Counted from the stretch's first letter, positions 43,178 to 52,428 are shown. The stretch: DNA of 64,000 bases from Virgibacillus proomii (GCF_900162615.1 NZ_FUFN01000010.1:2014519-2078518), one strand, 5' to 3'. The notes: generated from the letters alone by a model not told the origin. Made by a program: numbers and translations.

Positions 43178-43906
43178 TTATTTATTTTCTTGTAAAAATA
43201 TTGGTTCTCCATTCTTAATCGTATAAGGAAGCGAATAAGCAGGAACAAACGGTGTATTATCTGCTAAGATATAACGAATATCATCCCCTGGCTTATAGTC
43301 ATGCTTATATTTCTGCAAAGCCTTAGCTAAATCAATTCGATAGTCGACATAGAGTTTTCCATCTGTATCCATCACGATTGGCAGTTGCTCTTGTGAATAA
43401 GGGCTAACTACGGTTGGCGAAGAATCCAACCCTAGTTTTTTATAATCAATCATATATACTCCTTCTGCAACTTCCCTGGAAAATGGTGGATATAGATGCT
43501 CATTTCGATATATATCCAATTTCAAATTTACACTGCGAATTGCTTCTGTTATTCGTAAATCAATTAATTTTACACGTGGTTTTTTTTCCGGTCTAATGAC
43601 GGTATATTGATAAACACCACCATTTTCAAAAGCGTTTCCAGGAATTTCAGTTAAAATACCTACTTCTTTCAATTTAGAAAAATCAACTAAATATTTTTCA
43701 AAGATTGGCGTATCACTATCTTTCGTTCGAATTGGTACAAGTCCACCACTTGTTTCCTGATATTGTTCAACAGCTGATTGAACCATCTCCAACTGGTCTT
43801 CATTTGGTACCTGGTTTTTTGCTAATTCTTCCTCTGGATATAAACAACCACTTAATAGCATGGTGAAAAATAAGATAACGGCTACATTTTGATATGTGCG
43901 ATTCAA
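43178..43906 (-). CDS. yphF: YphF-like lipoprotein
   Basis: This is a 242-residue predicted lipoprotein. The N-terminus is hydrophobic (YQNVAVILFFTMLLSGC) with lipobox LSGC, cysteine near 18. The mature part is hydrophilic and contains GGLVPIRTKDSDTPIF, FSKLKEVGILTEIPGNAF and ADNTPFVPAYSLPYTI. It corresponds in place and design to B. subtilis YphF, of unknown function, which lies between spoIVA and yphE. I choose the TTG at 43906 after gggggagc; the longer frame to 43954 begins inside yphE and lacks a signal peptide. Confidence 0.8.
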   Translation of the reverse strand: MNRTYQNVAVILFFTMLLSGCLYPEEELAKNQVPNEDQLEMVQSAVEQYQETSGGLVPIRTKDSDTPIFEKYLVDFSKLKEVGILTEIPGNAFENGGVYQYTVIRPEKKPRVKLIDLRITEAIRSVNLKLDIYRNEHLYPPFSREVAEGVYMIDYKKLGLDSSPTVVSPYSQEQLPIVMDTDGKLYVDYRIDLAKALQKYKHDYKPGDDIRYILADNTPFVPAYSLPYTIKNGEPIFLQENK

Positions 43907-43925
43907 TCCCGGCTCCCCCCTTACT

Positions 43926-44123
43926 TTAGCCTGTTGGACCACTAAATACAACATAGAAAATAATAAGACTTCCTAACAGTAACGATATGTATGCAAATAA
44001 CGAGATAATCCTTGCAAGCCAACCCCTTAGTTTATATCTGGCTAACAAAATCAGACCTATTGCTACAAGTAATAACGCCATTCCAATAAATGAAATGTAC
44101 ATTTTTAGCATCGATTCCGACAT
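43926..44123 (-). CDS. yphE: YphE-like DUF2768 membrane protein
   Basis: This 65-residue protein has two membrane helices (MYISFIGMALLLVAIGLILL and IISLFAYISLLLGSLIIFYV). It matches DUF2768 (YphE) and lies beside yphF, as in B. subtilis. The function is unknown. The ATG at 44123 follows aggggtggg. An extended -10 promoter at 44165-44173 fits transcription of yphE-yphF. Confidence 0.82.
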   Translation of the reverse strand: MSESMLKMYISFIGMALLLVAIGLILLARYKLRGWLARIISLFAYISLLLGSLIIFYVVFSGPTG

Positions 44124-44164
44124 ATATTCCCACCCCTACTAAACGAACTATTATTGCACCACGT

Positions 44165-44173
44165 ATTATAACA
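44165..44173 (-). promoter_or_regulatory. extended -10 promoter of yphE-yphF
   Basis: The minus strand has TGT directly followed by TATAAT (44165-44170), a full-consensus -10 with TG extension. The -35 (AACTTT-like) is poor. The leader would be about 35 bases. Confidence 0.55.
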
Positions 44174-44226
44174 TAAACAGCAAAGATAAAGTTAGAAAAG
44201 GGCATTTCACTTTAACAGATACCAAA

Positions 44227-44333
44227 GCTTAAAGCGCCTTGAATAAGCGGCTGGAACGGAGACTACCTACGCCGCAGGAGAAGTGAAGCGACCTCAAAGG
44301 GCTAACCGCTGAAACTGGCTGTGAATAAATACA
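44227..44333 (+). repeat. family E repeat, copy 2
   Basis: It contains gcttaaagcgcc, gcggctggaacgg, cgccgcaggagaagtgaagc, gacctcaaagggctaaccgc and tgaaactggctg. It matches 40705-40812 and lies directly before a family A copy. Confidence 0.5.
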
Positions 44334-44347
44334 ATCTAAAATAAAAT

Positions 44348-44528
44348 AAAGTGAAACTTCATTCAGTAGGAGTTTCTTCTATCTCCTACTGAATGTTAGT
44401 ACCACAAGGGGATGACCTAAAGGCCCTTGAACGAATCGGGCATTTAGGTGCCGTTTTCTCCCACTTAGACCCTTTTGTACCAACTCATGTCTTAAAGTGG
44501 GAGTCTTACGGCACCGTACATGCGGGAT
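44348..44528 (+). repeat. family A repeat, copy 6 (full length)
   Basis: Full copy from aaagtgaaacttc to tgcgggat. All three stems are intact; stem 1 is the perfect 12-base attcagtaggag / ctcctactgaat. Confidence 0.85.
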
Positions 44529-44545
44529 AATTTCTTAAACCATAG

Positions 44546-44582
44546 CAAAAGCCGAGACGAAGGGGGCTTCTCCATCTCGGTT
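44546..44582 (-). terminator. terminator downstream of spoVIF
   Basis: The minus strand has ccgagatgg pairing with cgtctcgg (one mismatch) around a loop, then cttttgct. It lies 100 bases after the spoVIF stop. Confidence 0.6.
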
Positions 44583-44681
44583 TGACTAAATAATTATCCG
44601 CTGCAACTCTATCCATGAATGCTTGTGCGATTTATTTTATGCAAGAATATGAATAATTGTATCCTCACTTGCCCAAGTATG

Positions 44682-44942
44682 CTATTTTTTAAATAGTTTG
44701 TTTAATGAATTCATATCCATAGGAATATCATTTTTAACAATGGATTGTACAATTTTATCCTCTTTTTGCTTTGATACAGGCTTATTTGCCAATTTACTCA
44801 ACTGACGTACTAATCTTCTCACTGTTTTCTCATCCGAAAAATCAGCATGCTTTACAGAATCAGCTACTTTGTATACATCATCTGGATTAATTTTTGCTTT
44901 TTGTTGAATTTTGTCAAAAAGCCCCTTTTGAAAATTGTTCAC
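44682..44942 (-). CDS. spoVIF: stage VI sporulation protein F (SpoVIF)
   Basis: This is an 86-residue basic, helical protein: FQKGLFDKIQQKAKINPDDV, then ADFSDEKTVRRLVRQLSKLANKPVSKQKED (region about 34-63). It has the length and pattern of SpoVIF, a coat-maturation protein regulated late in sporulation in B. subtilis. There the gene (yjcC) lies elsewhere; several other Bacillaceae carry a relative near gpsA. The start is a GTG at 44942 after gggaggcga. It lies 61 bases downstream of gpsA. Confidence 0.75.
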   Translation of the reverse strand: MNNFQKGLFDKIQQKAKINPDDVYKVADSVKHADFSDEKTVRRLVRQLSKLANKPVSKQKEDKIVQSIVKNDIPMDMNSLNKLFKK

Positions 44943-45003
44943 ATACTCGCCTCCCTGCTAAGTTACTCAAACACAGTATATGCAGGAAGCAGTGTGCATG
45001 TTA

Positions 45004-46038
45004 TTACGAATACCTTTCCATTAACAATTGGGCAAGATCGTCCATTTCCTCTCGTTTCGAACGGTTCATCAATTGTTCCACAACATCTTTTGGATCTTTT
45101 GCTTCAAATAGAACTTGATAAATACCTTCTGTAATCGGCATTTCTACTTGTTGCTCTTTAGCAAATTGGTAAGCTGCTTTTACGGTTCTAACCCCTTCCA
45201 CAACCATGCCCATTTGTTCAAGAACATCTTCTAATTCTTTCCCTTTCCCTAATAAATTACCGGCACGCCAATTTCTGCTATGGACACTCGTACAAGTAAC
45301 AATTAAATCGCCAACCCCTGATAAACCTAAAAAGCTTAATGGATTCGCACCTAATGATGTACCTAATCTTGTAATTTCCGCCAGCCCTCTTGTCATGAGT
45401 GCAGCTTTTGCATTATCTCCATAACCTAAGCCATCCGAAATACCAGCACCTAAAGCAATAATATTTTTAAGTGCACCACCAAGTTCAATTCCTAATACAT
45501 CTGTACTTGTGTAAACACGAAAAAACTCATTGATGAATAAATCCTGAGCCAATTTTGCTTCTACAGAATTTACTGAAGAAACGGTAACTGTCGTTGGTTG
45601 TCGTAATGCGACTTCTTCTGCATGACTAGGACCGGATAAAACAACCACATCTTCTTCATTACATGTTGTTAATTCTTCTCCAATAACTTGTGATACACGC
45701 TTCAATGTTCCTGGTTCGATTCCTTTTGAAGCGTGAATAATTGTTATATTATCTGGGAGAATTGGATCCAATTGTTTACATACTTCACGAATAGCTTTTG
45801 TCGGTACAACAATAACGATTGCTATAACGTCTTGAATCGCTTTTTGTAGATCATGATAAGCAGTAATCGCTTCAGGAATATCTACATCCAAATAATGTTC
45901 ATTTCTTCTTGTTTTATTAATATGATCAGCATGGTCGCTGTCGTGTGTCCATAGTCTTACATCATGTTTATTATCAGATAATACGATACTTAATGCTGTT
46001 CCCCAGCTTCCGGCTCCTAATACAGCAATCTTTGCCAT
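45004..46038 (-). CDS. gpsA: glycerol-3-phosphate dehydrogenase [NAD(P)+] GpsA
   Basis: GpsA makes sn-glycerol 3-phosphate for phospholipids. The 344-residue protein has the NAD site IAVLGAGSWGTALSIVL, HASKGIEPGTLKR, LSGPSHAEEVALRQPT, the catalytic lysine in GGALKNIIALGAGISDGLGYGDN (about 187-209) and LSGVGDLIVTCTS. The ATG follows aaggagga. der lies 16 bases upstream. Confidence 0.97.
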   Translation of the reverse strand: MAKIAVLGAGSWGTALSIVLSDNKHDVRLWTHDSDHADHINKTRRNEHYLDVDIPEAITAYHDLQKAIQDVIAIVIVVPTKAIREVCKQLDPILPDNITIIHASKGIEPGTLKRVSQVIGEELTTCNEEDVVVLSGPSHAEEVALRQPTTVTVSSVNSVEAKLAQDLFINEFFRVYTSTDVLGIELGGALKNIIALGAGISDGLGYGDNAKAALMTRGLAEITRLGTSLGANPLSFLGLSGVGDLIVTCTSVHSRNWRAGNLLGKGKELEDVLEQMGMVVEGVRTVKAAYQFAKEQQVEMPITEGIYQVLFEAKDPKDVVEQLMNRSKREEMDDLAQLLMERYS

Positions 46039-46054
46039 ATACAGCTCCTCCTTA

Positions 46055-47365
46055 TTATTGTCTCATTCTTGGAACAATTTTTATCGGTGTTCCTACAAAT
46101 CCGAATGCTTCTCTAATTTTATTTTCCAAAAAGCGTTTATATGAAAAATGCATCAACTCTGGATCATTTACGAAAACAACAAAGCGTGGAGGCTTCACTC
46201 CAACTTGTGTGCAATACAGTACTTTTAATTTTCTTCCTTTAATTGTTGGCGATGGATTCAAAGCGATTGCATCCATAATAACATCATTTAAAACATTCGT
46301 AGGTACACGCTTTGAATGGTTTTCACTGGCTAATTGAATAGCAGGAATTAACGTATGCAATCGTTTTTTTGTTTTGGCGGATAAAAAGACGATTGGGGCA
46401 TAATCCAAATATTGGAAATGAGCACGTATATTTGTTTCAAATTCCTGCATGGTTTTATCTGTTTTTGTCACCGTATCCCATTTATTAACAACAATCACAA
46501 CAGCTCTTCCTGCTTCGTGTGCATAACCTGCTATTCGCTTATCCTGCTCTCTTATACCTGTTTCTGCGTCTAATAACACCAAGACGACATCAGATCGTTC
46601 AATCGCTTTTAGCGCACGTAACACACTATATTTTTCGGTTGATTCATATACCTTTCCGCGCTTACGCATTCCGGCTGTATCAATGATGACAAAATCCTGG
46701 TCATAGGCATGTAATTTTGTATCAATTGCATCTCTTGTCGTTCCTTCCATATCACTAACGATTACCCGCTCTTCATTAAGCAATGCATTTACTAATGAAG
46801 ACTTTCCTACATTCGGTCTGCCAATAACGCTGAAGTATATCGTATCTTCGTCCTGCTCAGTCGTTTCATGTTTTGGAAAATGACGAACTACTTCATCTAA
46901 TAAATCGCCTAACCCTAATCCATGTGCCCCTGAAATCGGAAATGGTTCTCCAAAGCCAAGTGAATAATATTCATAAATCGTTTCACGCATTTCTGGATTA
47001 TCAATTTTATTTACACCAAGAACTACCGGCTTATTAGATTTGTATAATAGTTTTGCAACTTCTTCGTCAGCAGCTGTAATACCTTCCTTCCCGTTAACGA
47101 GAAAGATAATAACATCTGCTTCTTCAATCGCTATTTCTGCTTGGTGACGAATTTTTGTTAATAATGGTTCATCACTCATTTCAATTCCGCCTGTATCAAT
47201 CAGATTAAACGTCGTTGTCAACCACTCTGCCTGCGCATAGATTCGATCCCTTGTTACTCCGGGAACATCTTCTACAATAGATATTCTTTCACCAACTAAT
47301 CTATTAAAAATAGTTGATTTTCCTACATTTGGTCTTCCTACAATTGCTACAGTTGCTTTTCTCAT
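46055..47365 (-). CDS. der: ribosome assembly GTPase Der (EngA)
   Basis: Der matures the 50S ribosomal subunit. The 436-residue protein has two GTPase domains, each with its own P-loop (GRPNVGKSTIFNRLVG near 8-23, GRPNVGKSSLVNALLN near 182-197), G3 (DTGG, DTAG) and G4 (NKID, NKWD) motifs, then a KH-like domain. I choose ATG 47365 (MRKATVAIVG, as in relatives). The ATG at 47377 touches the ribosome binding site aaagga. It is co-transcribed with gpsA. Confidence 0.96.
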   Translation of the reverse strand: MRKATVAIVGRPNVGKSTIFNRLVGERISIVEDVPGVTRDRIYAQAEWLTTTFNLIDTGGIEMSDEPLLTKIRHQAEIAIEEADVIIFLVNGKEGITAADEEVAKLLYKSNKPVVLGVNKIDNPEMRETIYEYYSLGFGEPFPISGAHGLGLGDLLDEVVRHFPKHETTEQDEDTIYFSVIGRPNVGKSSLVNALLNEERVIVSDMEGTTRDAIDTKLHAYDQDFVIIDTAGMRKRGKVYESTEKYSVLRALKAIERSDVVLVLLDAETGIREQDKRIAGYAHEAGRAVVIVVNKWDTVTKTDKTMQEFETNIRAHFQYLDYAPIVFLSAKTKKRLHTLIPAIQLASENHSKRVPTNVLNDVIMDAIALNPSPTIKGRKLKVLYCTQVGVKPPRFVVFVNDPELMHFSYKRFLENKIREAFGFVGTPIKIVPRMRQ

Positions 47366-47505
47366 GAAAGGGAACATCCTTTCTCTTTCTCAAAATTAAT
47401 CTATAGCACATAAAGTACTATTGGTTTATATCTTGCAAATCGTGTTAGCAAAATATGGACCCTTTTGGAAATCTCACAACCATTATTAGTGTTGATAGAC
47501 CTTCA

Positions 47506-47529
47506 AAAAGGAGATTATCTCTTTTTGCC
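47506..47529 (-). terminator. terminator after the YIEGIA pair
   Basis: The minus strand has aaaagaga / tctcctttttg with one bulge and a short loop, ending in a T-run. It lies about 70 bases after the 61-residue gene. Confidence 0.5.
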
Positions 47530-47597
47530 AAACCATTGGACAACCTCTATCATAGCAAAAGAGGGACGTATAAACAATTAAAACTTACGAGAAGAAC

Positions 47598-47783
47598 TTA
47601 ATGTTTTACAATGATGAATAGATCCTCACTAAGTTGATGTGCTATCCCATCCATAATCGCTTCTAAATTTGCAGCTATATCCTCTGCTTCTTTTCTGCTT
47701 TCACAAATAAAGGTAGGAGCTCCCCCTTCGATAGCAGAGGGGTTTGTCGTGACAACAGCGAGAATCGCTTTTTCGATTTCCAT
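47598..47783 (-). CDS. capping-complex subunit partner of the YIEGIA protein
   Basis: This 61-residue protein begins MEIEKAILAVVTTNPSAIEG and continues GGAPTFICESRKEAEDIAANL; it ends EDLFIIVKH. It matches small proteins annotated as the capping-complex subunit for YIEGIA proteins, and it lies one base after the YIEGIA gene. I choose ATG 47783 after aaagggga; the longer frame to 47846 overlaps the upstream gene and has no site. The function is not established; the name comes from its pairing with the membrane protein. Confidence 0.75.
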   Translation of the reverse strand: MEIEKAILAVVTTNPSAIEGGAPTFICESRKEAEDIAANLEAIMDGIAHQLSEDLFIIVKH

Positions 47784-47784
47784 T

Positions 47785-48678
47785 TTACTGATTCCCCTTT
47801 CTATAGTTAAAAGCAGACTCTGAAGGCATGCGAATAGCATTCTCAAGTACGGGGACTTCTCCTATTACCTTTTTCGCTTTGTTAATATCTCGAATTTGCG
47901 GCAACATAAAAATACCGATACGCCCATCGTCTAAATCTCGTTTTATCAATGGTGTAAGAGCAGGTGTTCCCGAATCTCTAAATACACCTAATGTTACCGA
48001 TACATCATGCAAAATCGCTTGACGTTGTCCCAGATTTGCAATAGTTGTTACGATATTTATATTCTTGGGTTTTAAAACAAATCCCATTCCATATCTTAGA
48101 ATTTCATCTTGTCGTTCCGGAAGACCAATGTTCATAATGTAAATATTATCAACATACAATCCTGCACCTTTAAAATGGAGTGAATGATGTTCAATTTCCA
48201 CAATATCTTTGATTCGCTTCCCGCTCATTAATGCCATCGAAATAGCTAGGCAACTGGTTGCTACTAATAATGCAATATACACGCCAAAAACAATAAATGT
48301 AAGTGTAGAGAAAAATGACGTAAAAATAACTAAGTAATTTCTACTTTCAAACGATATGGCAATTCCTTCTATATACGTTTTTCCTCTTGGTACTAACTCA
48401 AAACCATCTACTTCTGTCAATGTATTTCTCTCCATATTTCTCACTTCTCTAAATTGCGTTGCAGCAACAGTTAAAAAGGTTACTGCGGTAAATTCTAATT
48501 CCATAATTGCTGGAATAGCTACCGCACCTAAGGCAGCTGCGATAAATCCCAGTGATATATGAATCACTTTTCCATGTAAATATGTAGGATATTGTCGATA
48601 ATCGGTACGAAGCATTAGAATACGTGCTAACGTTCCAATAATTACCCCAAATAAAATTGGCATCGAATATTCATTCAT
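47785..48678 (-). CDS. YIEGIA-family membrane protein
   Basis: This 297-residue protein contains the family's defining YIEGIA motif (KTYIEGIAISFESRNYLVIF, about residue 101). About four membrane segments lie in the N-terminal half (PILFGVIIGTLARILML, ISLGFIAAALGAVAIPAI, TSFFSTLTFIVFGVYIALLV). A soluble C-terminal domain follows (about 165-297, GLPERQDEILRYGMGFVLKP). I choose ATG 48678 after tggaggt; the 69 upstream bases lie in non-coding sequence. In B. subtilis a relative lies in the yph region beside der. The role is unknown, possibly spore-related. Confidence 0.8.
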   Translation of the reverse strand: MNEYSMPILFGVIIGTLARILMLRTDYRQYPTYLHGKVIHISLGFIAAALGAVAIPAIMELEFTAVTFLTVAATQFREVRNMERNTLTEVDGFELVPRGKTYIEGIAISFESRNYLVIFTSFFSTLTFIVFGVYIALLVATSCLAISMALMSGKRIKDIVEIEHHSLHFKGAGLYVDNIYIMNIGLPERQDEILRYGMGFVLKPKNINIVTTIANLGQRQAILHDVSVTLGVFRDSGTPALTPLIKRDLDDGRIGIFMLPQIRDINKAKKVIGEVPVLENAIRMPSESAFNYRKGNQ

Positions 48679-48732
48679 TCTGTTACCTCCATAGTTGTGT
48701 ACTAAATTAATTGCTCGATTTGGAATTAATAT

Positions 48733-48900
48733 AAAGTGAAACTTCATTCAGTAGGAGTTTTCTTTCATCTCCTACTGAATATTAGTACCACAAGGGTATG
48801 ACCTAAAGGCCCTTGAACGAATCGAGCATTTAGGCGCCGTTTTCTCCCACTTAGAACTCAAGTCTAAAGTGGGAGTCTTACGGCACCTTACATGCGGGAT
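48733..48900 (+). repeat. family A repeat, copy 7 (near full length)
   Basis: From aaagtgaaacttc to catgcgggat. Stem 1 is the perfect 12-base pair. In the third hairpin the loop is about 12 bases shorter than in copies 5 and 6, while the stem is unchanged. Confidence 0.85.
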
Positions 48901-48995
48901 AAGCAAATAATACCCTTGTATAATTCCCTCTCAAATGTTAGGCGATCCTTATTATTCGTATATTAGCAGTATTGCTGTTTCTTTTCATTTGTATA

Positions 48996-49032
48996 CAAAA
49001 AAGACGCTTTTCCGAATAGGAAAAGCGTCTTT
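48996..49032 (-). terminator. terminator of the S1-like gene
   Basis: The minus strand has the perfect 14-base stem aaagacgcttttcc / ggaaaagcgtcttt with a 5-base loop, followed by tttt. It lies about 90 bases after the stop at 49124. Confidence 0.85.
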
Positions 49033-49123
49033 GAAAGGACGTGTTAGTAACAGTGTTGTAAACAGAACAAGGAAAACATGGATAGCCAGACATCGCCTCT
49101 TTTTCAAGGACATTCGCTCATAG

Positions 49124-50266
49124 TTATTGTTTGTATTTATTCAATTTGTCCCCGATAATATCACTGATATGAAAACCAGATTGCTCATCATCTTTTTCAT
49201 ATCGTTTATACTCATCTGCTTCTTTTTCCTGCTCCAGCTCTCGAATGCTTAATGAAATCCGTTCATCTTTTTCATTCACATCAAGTACCTTTACCTTTAC
49301 TTCTTGACCTGCCTCAAGCACTTCCTGGGGAGTACCAATATGACGTGTTGCAATTTGGGAAATGTGTACAAGACCTTCAACACCTGGCTCTATTTCAACA
49401 AATGCGCCAAAATTAACAAGGCGTTTCACAGTACCGTTAAGCACATCTCCACGAGAAATTCGCTCTTCAATACCAGCCCAAGGCCCCGGTAAAACTTTCT
49501 TTCTCGATAAAGAAATCCGCTCACTATCTGGATCAACAGATAACACTTCTACTTTAATTGTATCCCCTTCTTTTACTACATCTGAAGGGTGCTCCACATG
49601 CTCATGCGCCAATTGTGAAATGTGTACTAATCCATCCACTCCACCAATATCAACAAATACACCAAAATCAGTAAGTCGTTGTACAGTTCCTTCAATGACC
49701 TGTCCAGCTTCCAAAGACTGAAGCAATGATTTTTTCTTTTCCTGTAGCTTTTCCTCTTGAACGGCACGGTGTGATAAAATGACGCGATTCTGCTCAGGTA
49801 CGAGGTCTACAACTTTAACAGTTAGTGTTTTATCTTTATAGTCACTAAAATCCTCTACATAATATGTTTCTACTAATGAAGCTGGAATAAACCCTCTTAC
49901 ACCAACATCAACAACCAATCCACCGTTAACAACCTCTTTAACTTGAGTTTCAAATACTTCACCATTCTCATATTTCTCTTGTAAATCCTTCCATGCTTTA
50001 TCAGCATCTACTGCTTTTTTGGAAAGGATAATATCTTCATCTTCTACTTTTTTTACTTTTAAAGTCAATGTATCTCCTTCATTCACTGCATCACTTACAG
50101 TATCAATATGAAGGTTGGAAATTTCACCAATCGGCAAAATTCCTTCCGCTTTGTAACCAATATCAACTAAAGCTTGCTTTTCCTCTACTCTTACTACAGT
50201 TCCAGTTACAATGTCACCTACATTTAAATCGATTTGTTCTTTGTTTGTTTCTTCACTCATATCCAT
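49124..50266 (-). CDS. ypfD: S1 RNA-binding domain protein (RpsA homologue, YpfD)
   Basis: This 380-residue protein consists of four S1/OB-fold repeats (about 12-85, 100-170, 185-260 and 270-345; for example GLVHISQLAHEHVEHPSDVV and GLVHISQIATRHIGTPQEVL). It ends GFHISDIIGDKLNKYKQ, close to B. subtilis YpfD. It binds RNA; unlike E. coli S1 (six domains) the Bacillus form is not essential for translation. Two starts, ATG 50266 and 50260, follow aggaggg; either fits. Confidence 0.93.
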   Translation of the reverse strand: MDMSEETNKEQIDLNVGDIVTGTVVRVEEKQALVDIGYKAEGILPIGEISNLHIDTVSDAVNEGDTLTLKVKKVEDEDIILSKKAVDADKAWKDLQEKYENGEVFETQVKEVVNGGLVVDVGVRGFIPASLVETYYVEDFSDYKDKTLTVKVVDLVPEQNRVILSHRAVQEEKLQEKKKSLLQSLEAGQVIEGTVQRLTDFGVFVDIGGVDGLVHISQLAHEHVEHPSDVVKEGDTIKVEVLSVDPDSERISLSRKKVLPGPWAGIEERISRGDVLNGTVKRLVNFGAFVEIEPGVEGLVHISQIATRHIGTPQEVLEAGQEVKVKVLDVNEKDERISLSIRELEQEKEADEYKRYEKDDEQSGFHISDIIGDKLNKYKQ

Positions 50267-50425
50267 AGCCCTCCTAAAATCATATCGAAACCCCAAATAA
50301 CTTTATGTAATAAGCTACTTAAGCTTTCTTTTAATTAACAAATAATAACGATAAATAATTGCTTTTAAAAATATCCCTTTTTTATAACTTCTAATAATTA
50401 TAATTATTTGTCAAGTAATGTAGTT

Positions 50426-51010
50426 TTATTTATTTGCATCCATTAATTTTTGAATCTCTGACATGATCACTTCCGCCGCTTCTTGCGCAGATGCTTTTCG
50501 TTCCTTAAGTTCTTTCATTGAAATTGGCTGTCCATAGACGACCTTTAACTTTTTAAATGGTTGATATGTTCCAATGATCGCACAGGGAACGATTGTTGCC
50601 TCTGATCGAAGGGCAAAGAATCCTGCTCCAGCTAGCGGTTTTCTGAGTTTTCCAGTTTTACTTCTGGTACCTTCAGGAAATAAACCTAGCGTGTGACCTT
50701 CTTTTAGAATCGCCATCCCTTTTCTTAAAGCATTTCGATCGCCTATTCCCCGTTTTACCGGGAAAGCTTGAATAGCTGTTAATAATTTACCGAGTAAAAG
50801 TTTTTCAAACAATTCTTGTTTTGCCATAAAATAAATACTTCTTGGTGAAGTTATTCCAACTGTTGGTGGATCTAAATTAGAAATATGATTCGAACAAATA
50901 ATAACAGGTCCCGTTTTGGGAATATTTTCTTTTCCAATTACTCGAATGCGAAATAATGGGAAAAAAATAACGGAAACTACCAATTTAGCTATTTTATATA
51001 AATTCATCAT
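50426..51010 (-). CDS. plsC: 1-acyl-sn-glycerol-3-phosphate acyltransferase (PlsC-type)
   Basis: This enzyme adds the second acyl chain in phosphatidic acid synthesis. The 194-residue protein has an N-terminal hydrophobic stretch (KLVVSVIFFPLFRIRVI), the catalytic CSNHISNLDPPTV (H-x4-D) and the substrate motif LFPEGTRSKTGKL. The start is ATG 51010 or 51007 after agagggaaag. It lies between cmk and ypfD, a position found in many Bacillaceae. Together with gpsA it serves phospholipid synthesis. Confidence 0.9.
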   Translation of the reverse strand: MMNLYKIAKLVVSVIFFPLFRIRVIGKENIPKTGPVIICSNHISNLDPPTVGITSPRSIYFMAKQELFEKLLLGKLLTAIQAFPVKRGIGDRNALRKGMAILKEGHTLGLFPEGTRSKTGKLRKPLAGAGFFALRSEATIVPCAIIGTYQPFKKLKVVYGQPISMKELKERKASAQEAAEVIMSEIQKLMDANK

Positions 51011-51099
51011 CTTTCCCTCTAACCAGCTTATTTATTTTAATAAAGGAATGAGCTTATTTAATCAATAGAAATTAGTTCCATCTAATAATTTTTCTATAT

Positions 51100-51200
51100 A
51101 AAGTGAATCTTTAATCAGTGGAGGGCTTTTATTGCCCACTGATTGTTAGTACCGCAAGGGTATAACCTAAAAGTCTCTGAACAGAATCAGGCATTTGATT
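51100..51200 (+). repeat. family A repeat, copy 8 (5' half)
   Basis: It begins aaagtgaatcttt. Stem 1 is aatcagtgg..gc with gcccactgatt, so two stem positions changed on both arms relative to copies 5-7. gttagtaccgcaagggtat is kept; the third hairpin is lost. Confidence 0.75.
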
Positions 51201-51351
51201 TGTAATTGATTCCTTCACTTACCCTCTAGAATCCACCTCGTAGCATGGTAAGGGTTAAACTAGAATTATAACCAAATATACTTATTTATAACTTTTCTTT
51301 TTCATTTATACTTATAAATTTGTATTTAAAAAGGAGTTACAATGACCAAAG

Positions 51352-51442
51352 TTGGCTAAGATCGAAGTATGCTAGCAACACGAGCTCTTAAGCTAGACGA
51401 AGATACGTTTTAAAAAGTTATCCGCTATGTACAAACGGATAG
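51352..51442 (+). repeat. family B repeat, copy 5 (3' part)
   Basis: It contains gatcgaagtatgctag, cgagctcttaagctagac, ttttaaaaagttatcc and the closing hairpin tatccg / cggata, matching the right end of the other B copies. The remainder of 51201-51595 shows no gene. Confidence 0.55.
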
Positions 51443-51595
51443 CCAATAAAAATTTCACTACGTCGACTTAACTACAATGCTAAAATTTTATCCATTTCTT
51501 TCTAATGGTATACAGAAAATTTGTCGTCATGTTTGACACACTTTTGAGCACGCCTGATAAATGCACGATTAGGAACCCTTGCTCATTATTTTGAA

Positions 51596-52270
51596 TTAAT
51601 GTAATTTACGAACCTCTTCAAGAATTCGTTCAGCTACTTCCTCAATTGTTAAAGATGTCGTATCAATTTTTACAGCATCTTCAGCCTTTATTAAAGGGGA
51701 GATCTCCCGTTTGGAATCAAGTTCATCTCTTTGTTCGATTTCTTTTTTCAATTCATTGAAATCTGTATGTATTCCTTTTCTCTTATTTTCTTCATATCTT
51801 CGTTTTGCTCGTTCTTCGACAGATGCGACTAAAAAGATTTTAACCTCTGCATCTGGTAATACATGTGTCCCAATATCACGTCCATCCATGACGACATCTT
51901 TTTCTTCTGCTAACAACTGTTGTCGTCTTACCATTTCTTTTCTAATTAATGGATGCTTCGCAACATAAGACACAGCATTCGTTACCTCGTTTGAGCGAAT
52001 GGCTGTTGTGACATCTTGCCCATCAATAAATACAAGCTGACCATCTCTGCCTTGCTTCAACTCCATTATGGTTGTTTCAAGTAATTTTACAAGAGCAGCT
52101 TCTTCATTTACATTAACATCATTTTTGAGCGCTTTCCAAGTAATAGCTCGATACATCGCTCCAGTATCTATATAAATACAAGAGAGCTTTTCTGCTACGA
52201 TTTTTGCTACTGTACTTTTTCCTGCTGCAGCAGGACCATCAATTGCAACCGTTATTGTTTTATTTTCCAT
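51596..52270 (-). CDS. cmk: cytidylate kinase
   Basis: Cmk phosphorylates CMP and dCMP. The 224-residue protein has the P-loop AIDGPAAAGKSTVAKIVAEK, YIDTGAMYRAITWKAL, and VVMDGRDIGTHVLPDAEVK, all typical of bacterial Cmk. The ATG follows agaggaatgg. It is separated from plsC by about 585 bases of repeats. Confidence 0.97.
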   Translation of the reverse strand: MENKTITVAIDGPAAAGKSTVAKIVAEKLSCIYIDTGAMYRAITWKALKNDVNVNEEAALVKLLETTIMELKQGRDGQLVFIDGQDVTTAIRSNEVTNAVSYVAKHPLIRKEMVRRQQLLAEEKDVVMDGRDIGTHVLPDAEVKIFLVASVEERAKRRYEENKRKGIHTDFNELKKEIEQRDELDSKREISPLIKAEDAVKIDTTSLTIEEVAERILEEVRKLH

Positions 52271-52428
52271 GAATGGTATCCATTCCTCTCATACATTTCT
52301 TGCATAAAAATTAGCTGAAAAAACTTGACCGTGCCAAGTTTTATAAAAATAAGCCCTGTATTAAATAATAACATATTCATTAAATGATGGTCTATTCCTA
52401 TAGCTAGGTTTTCCCTTTTTACCTAAGA

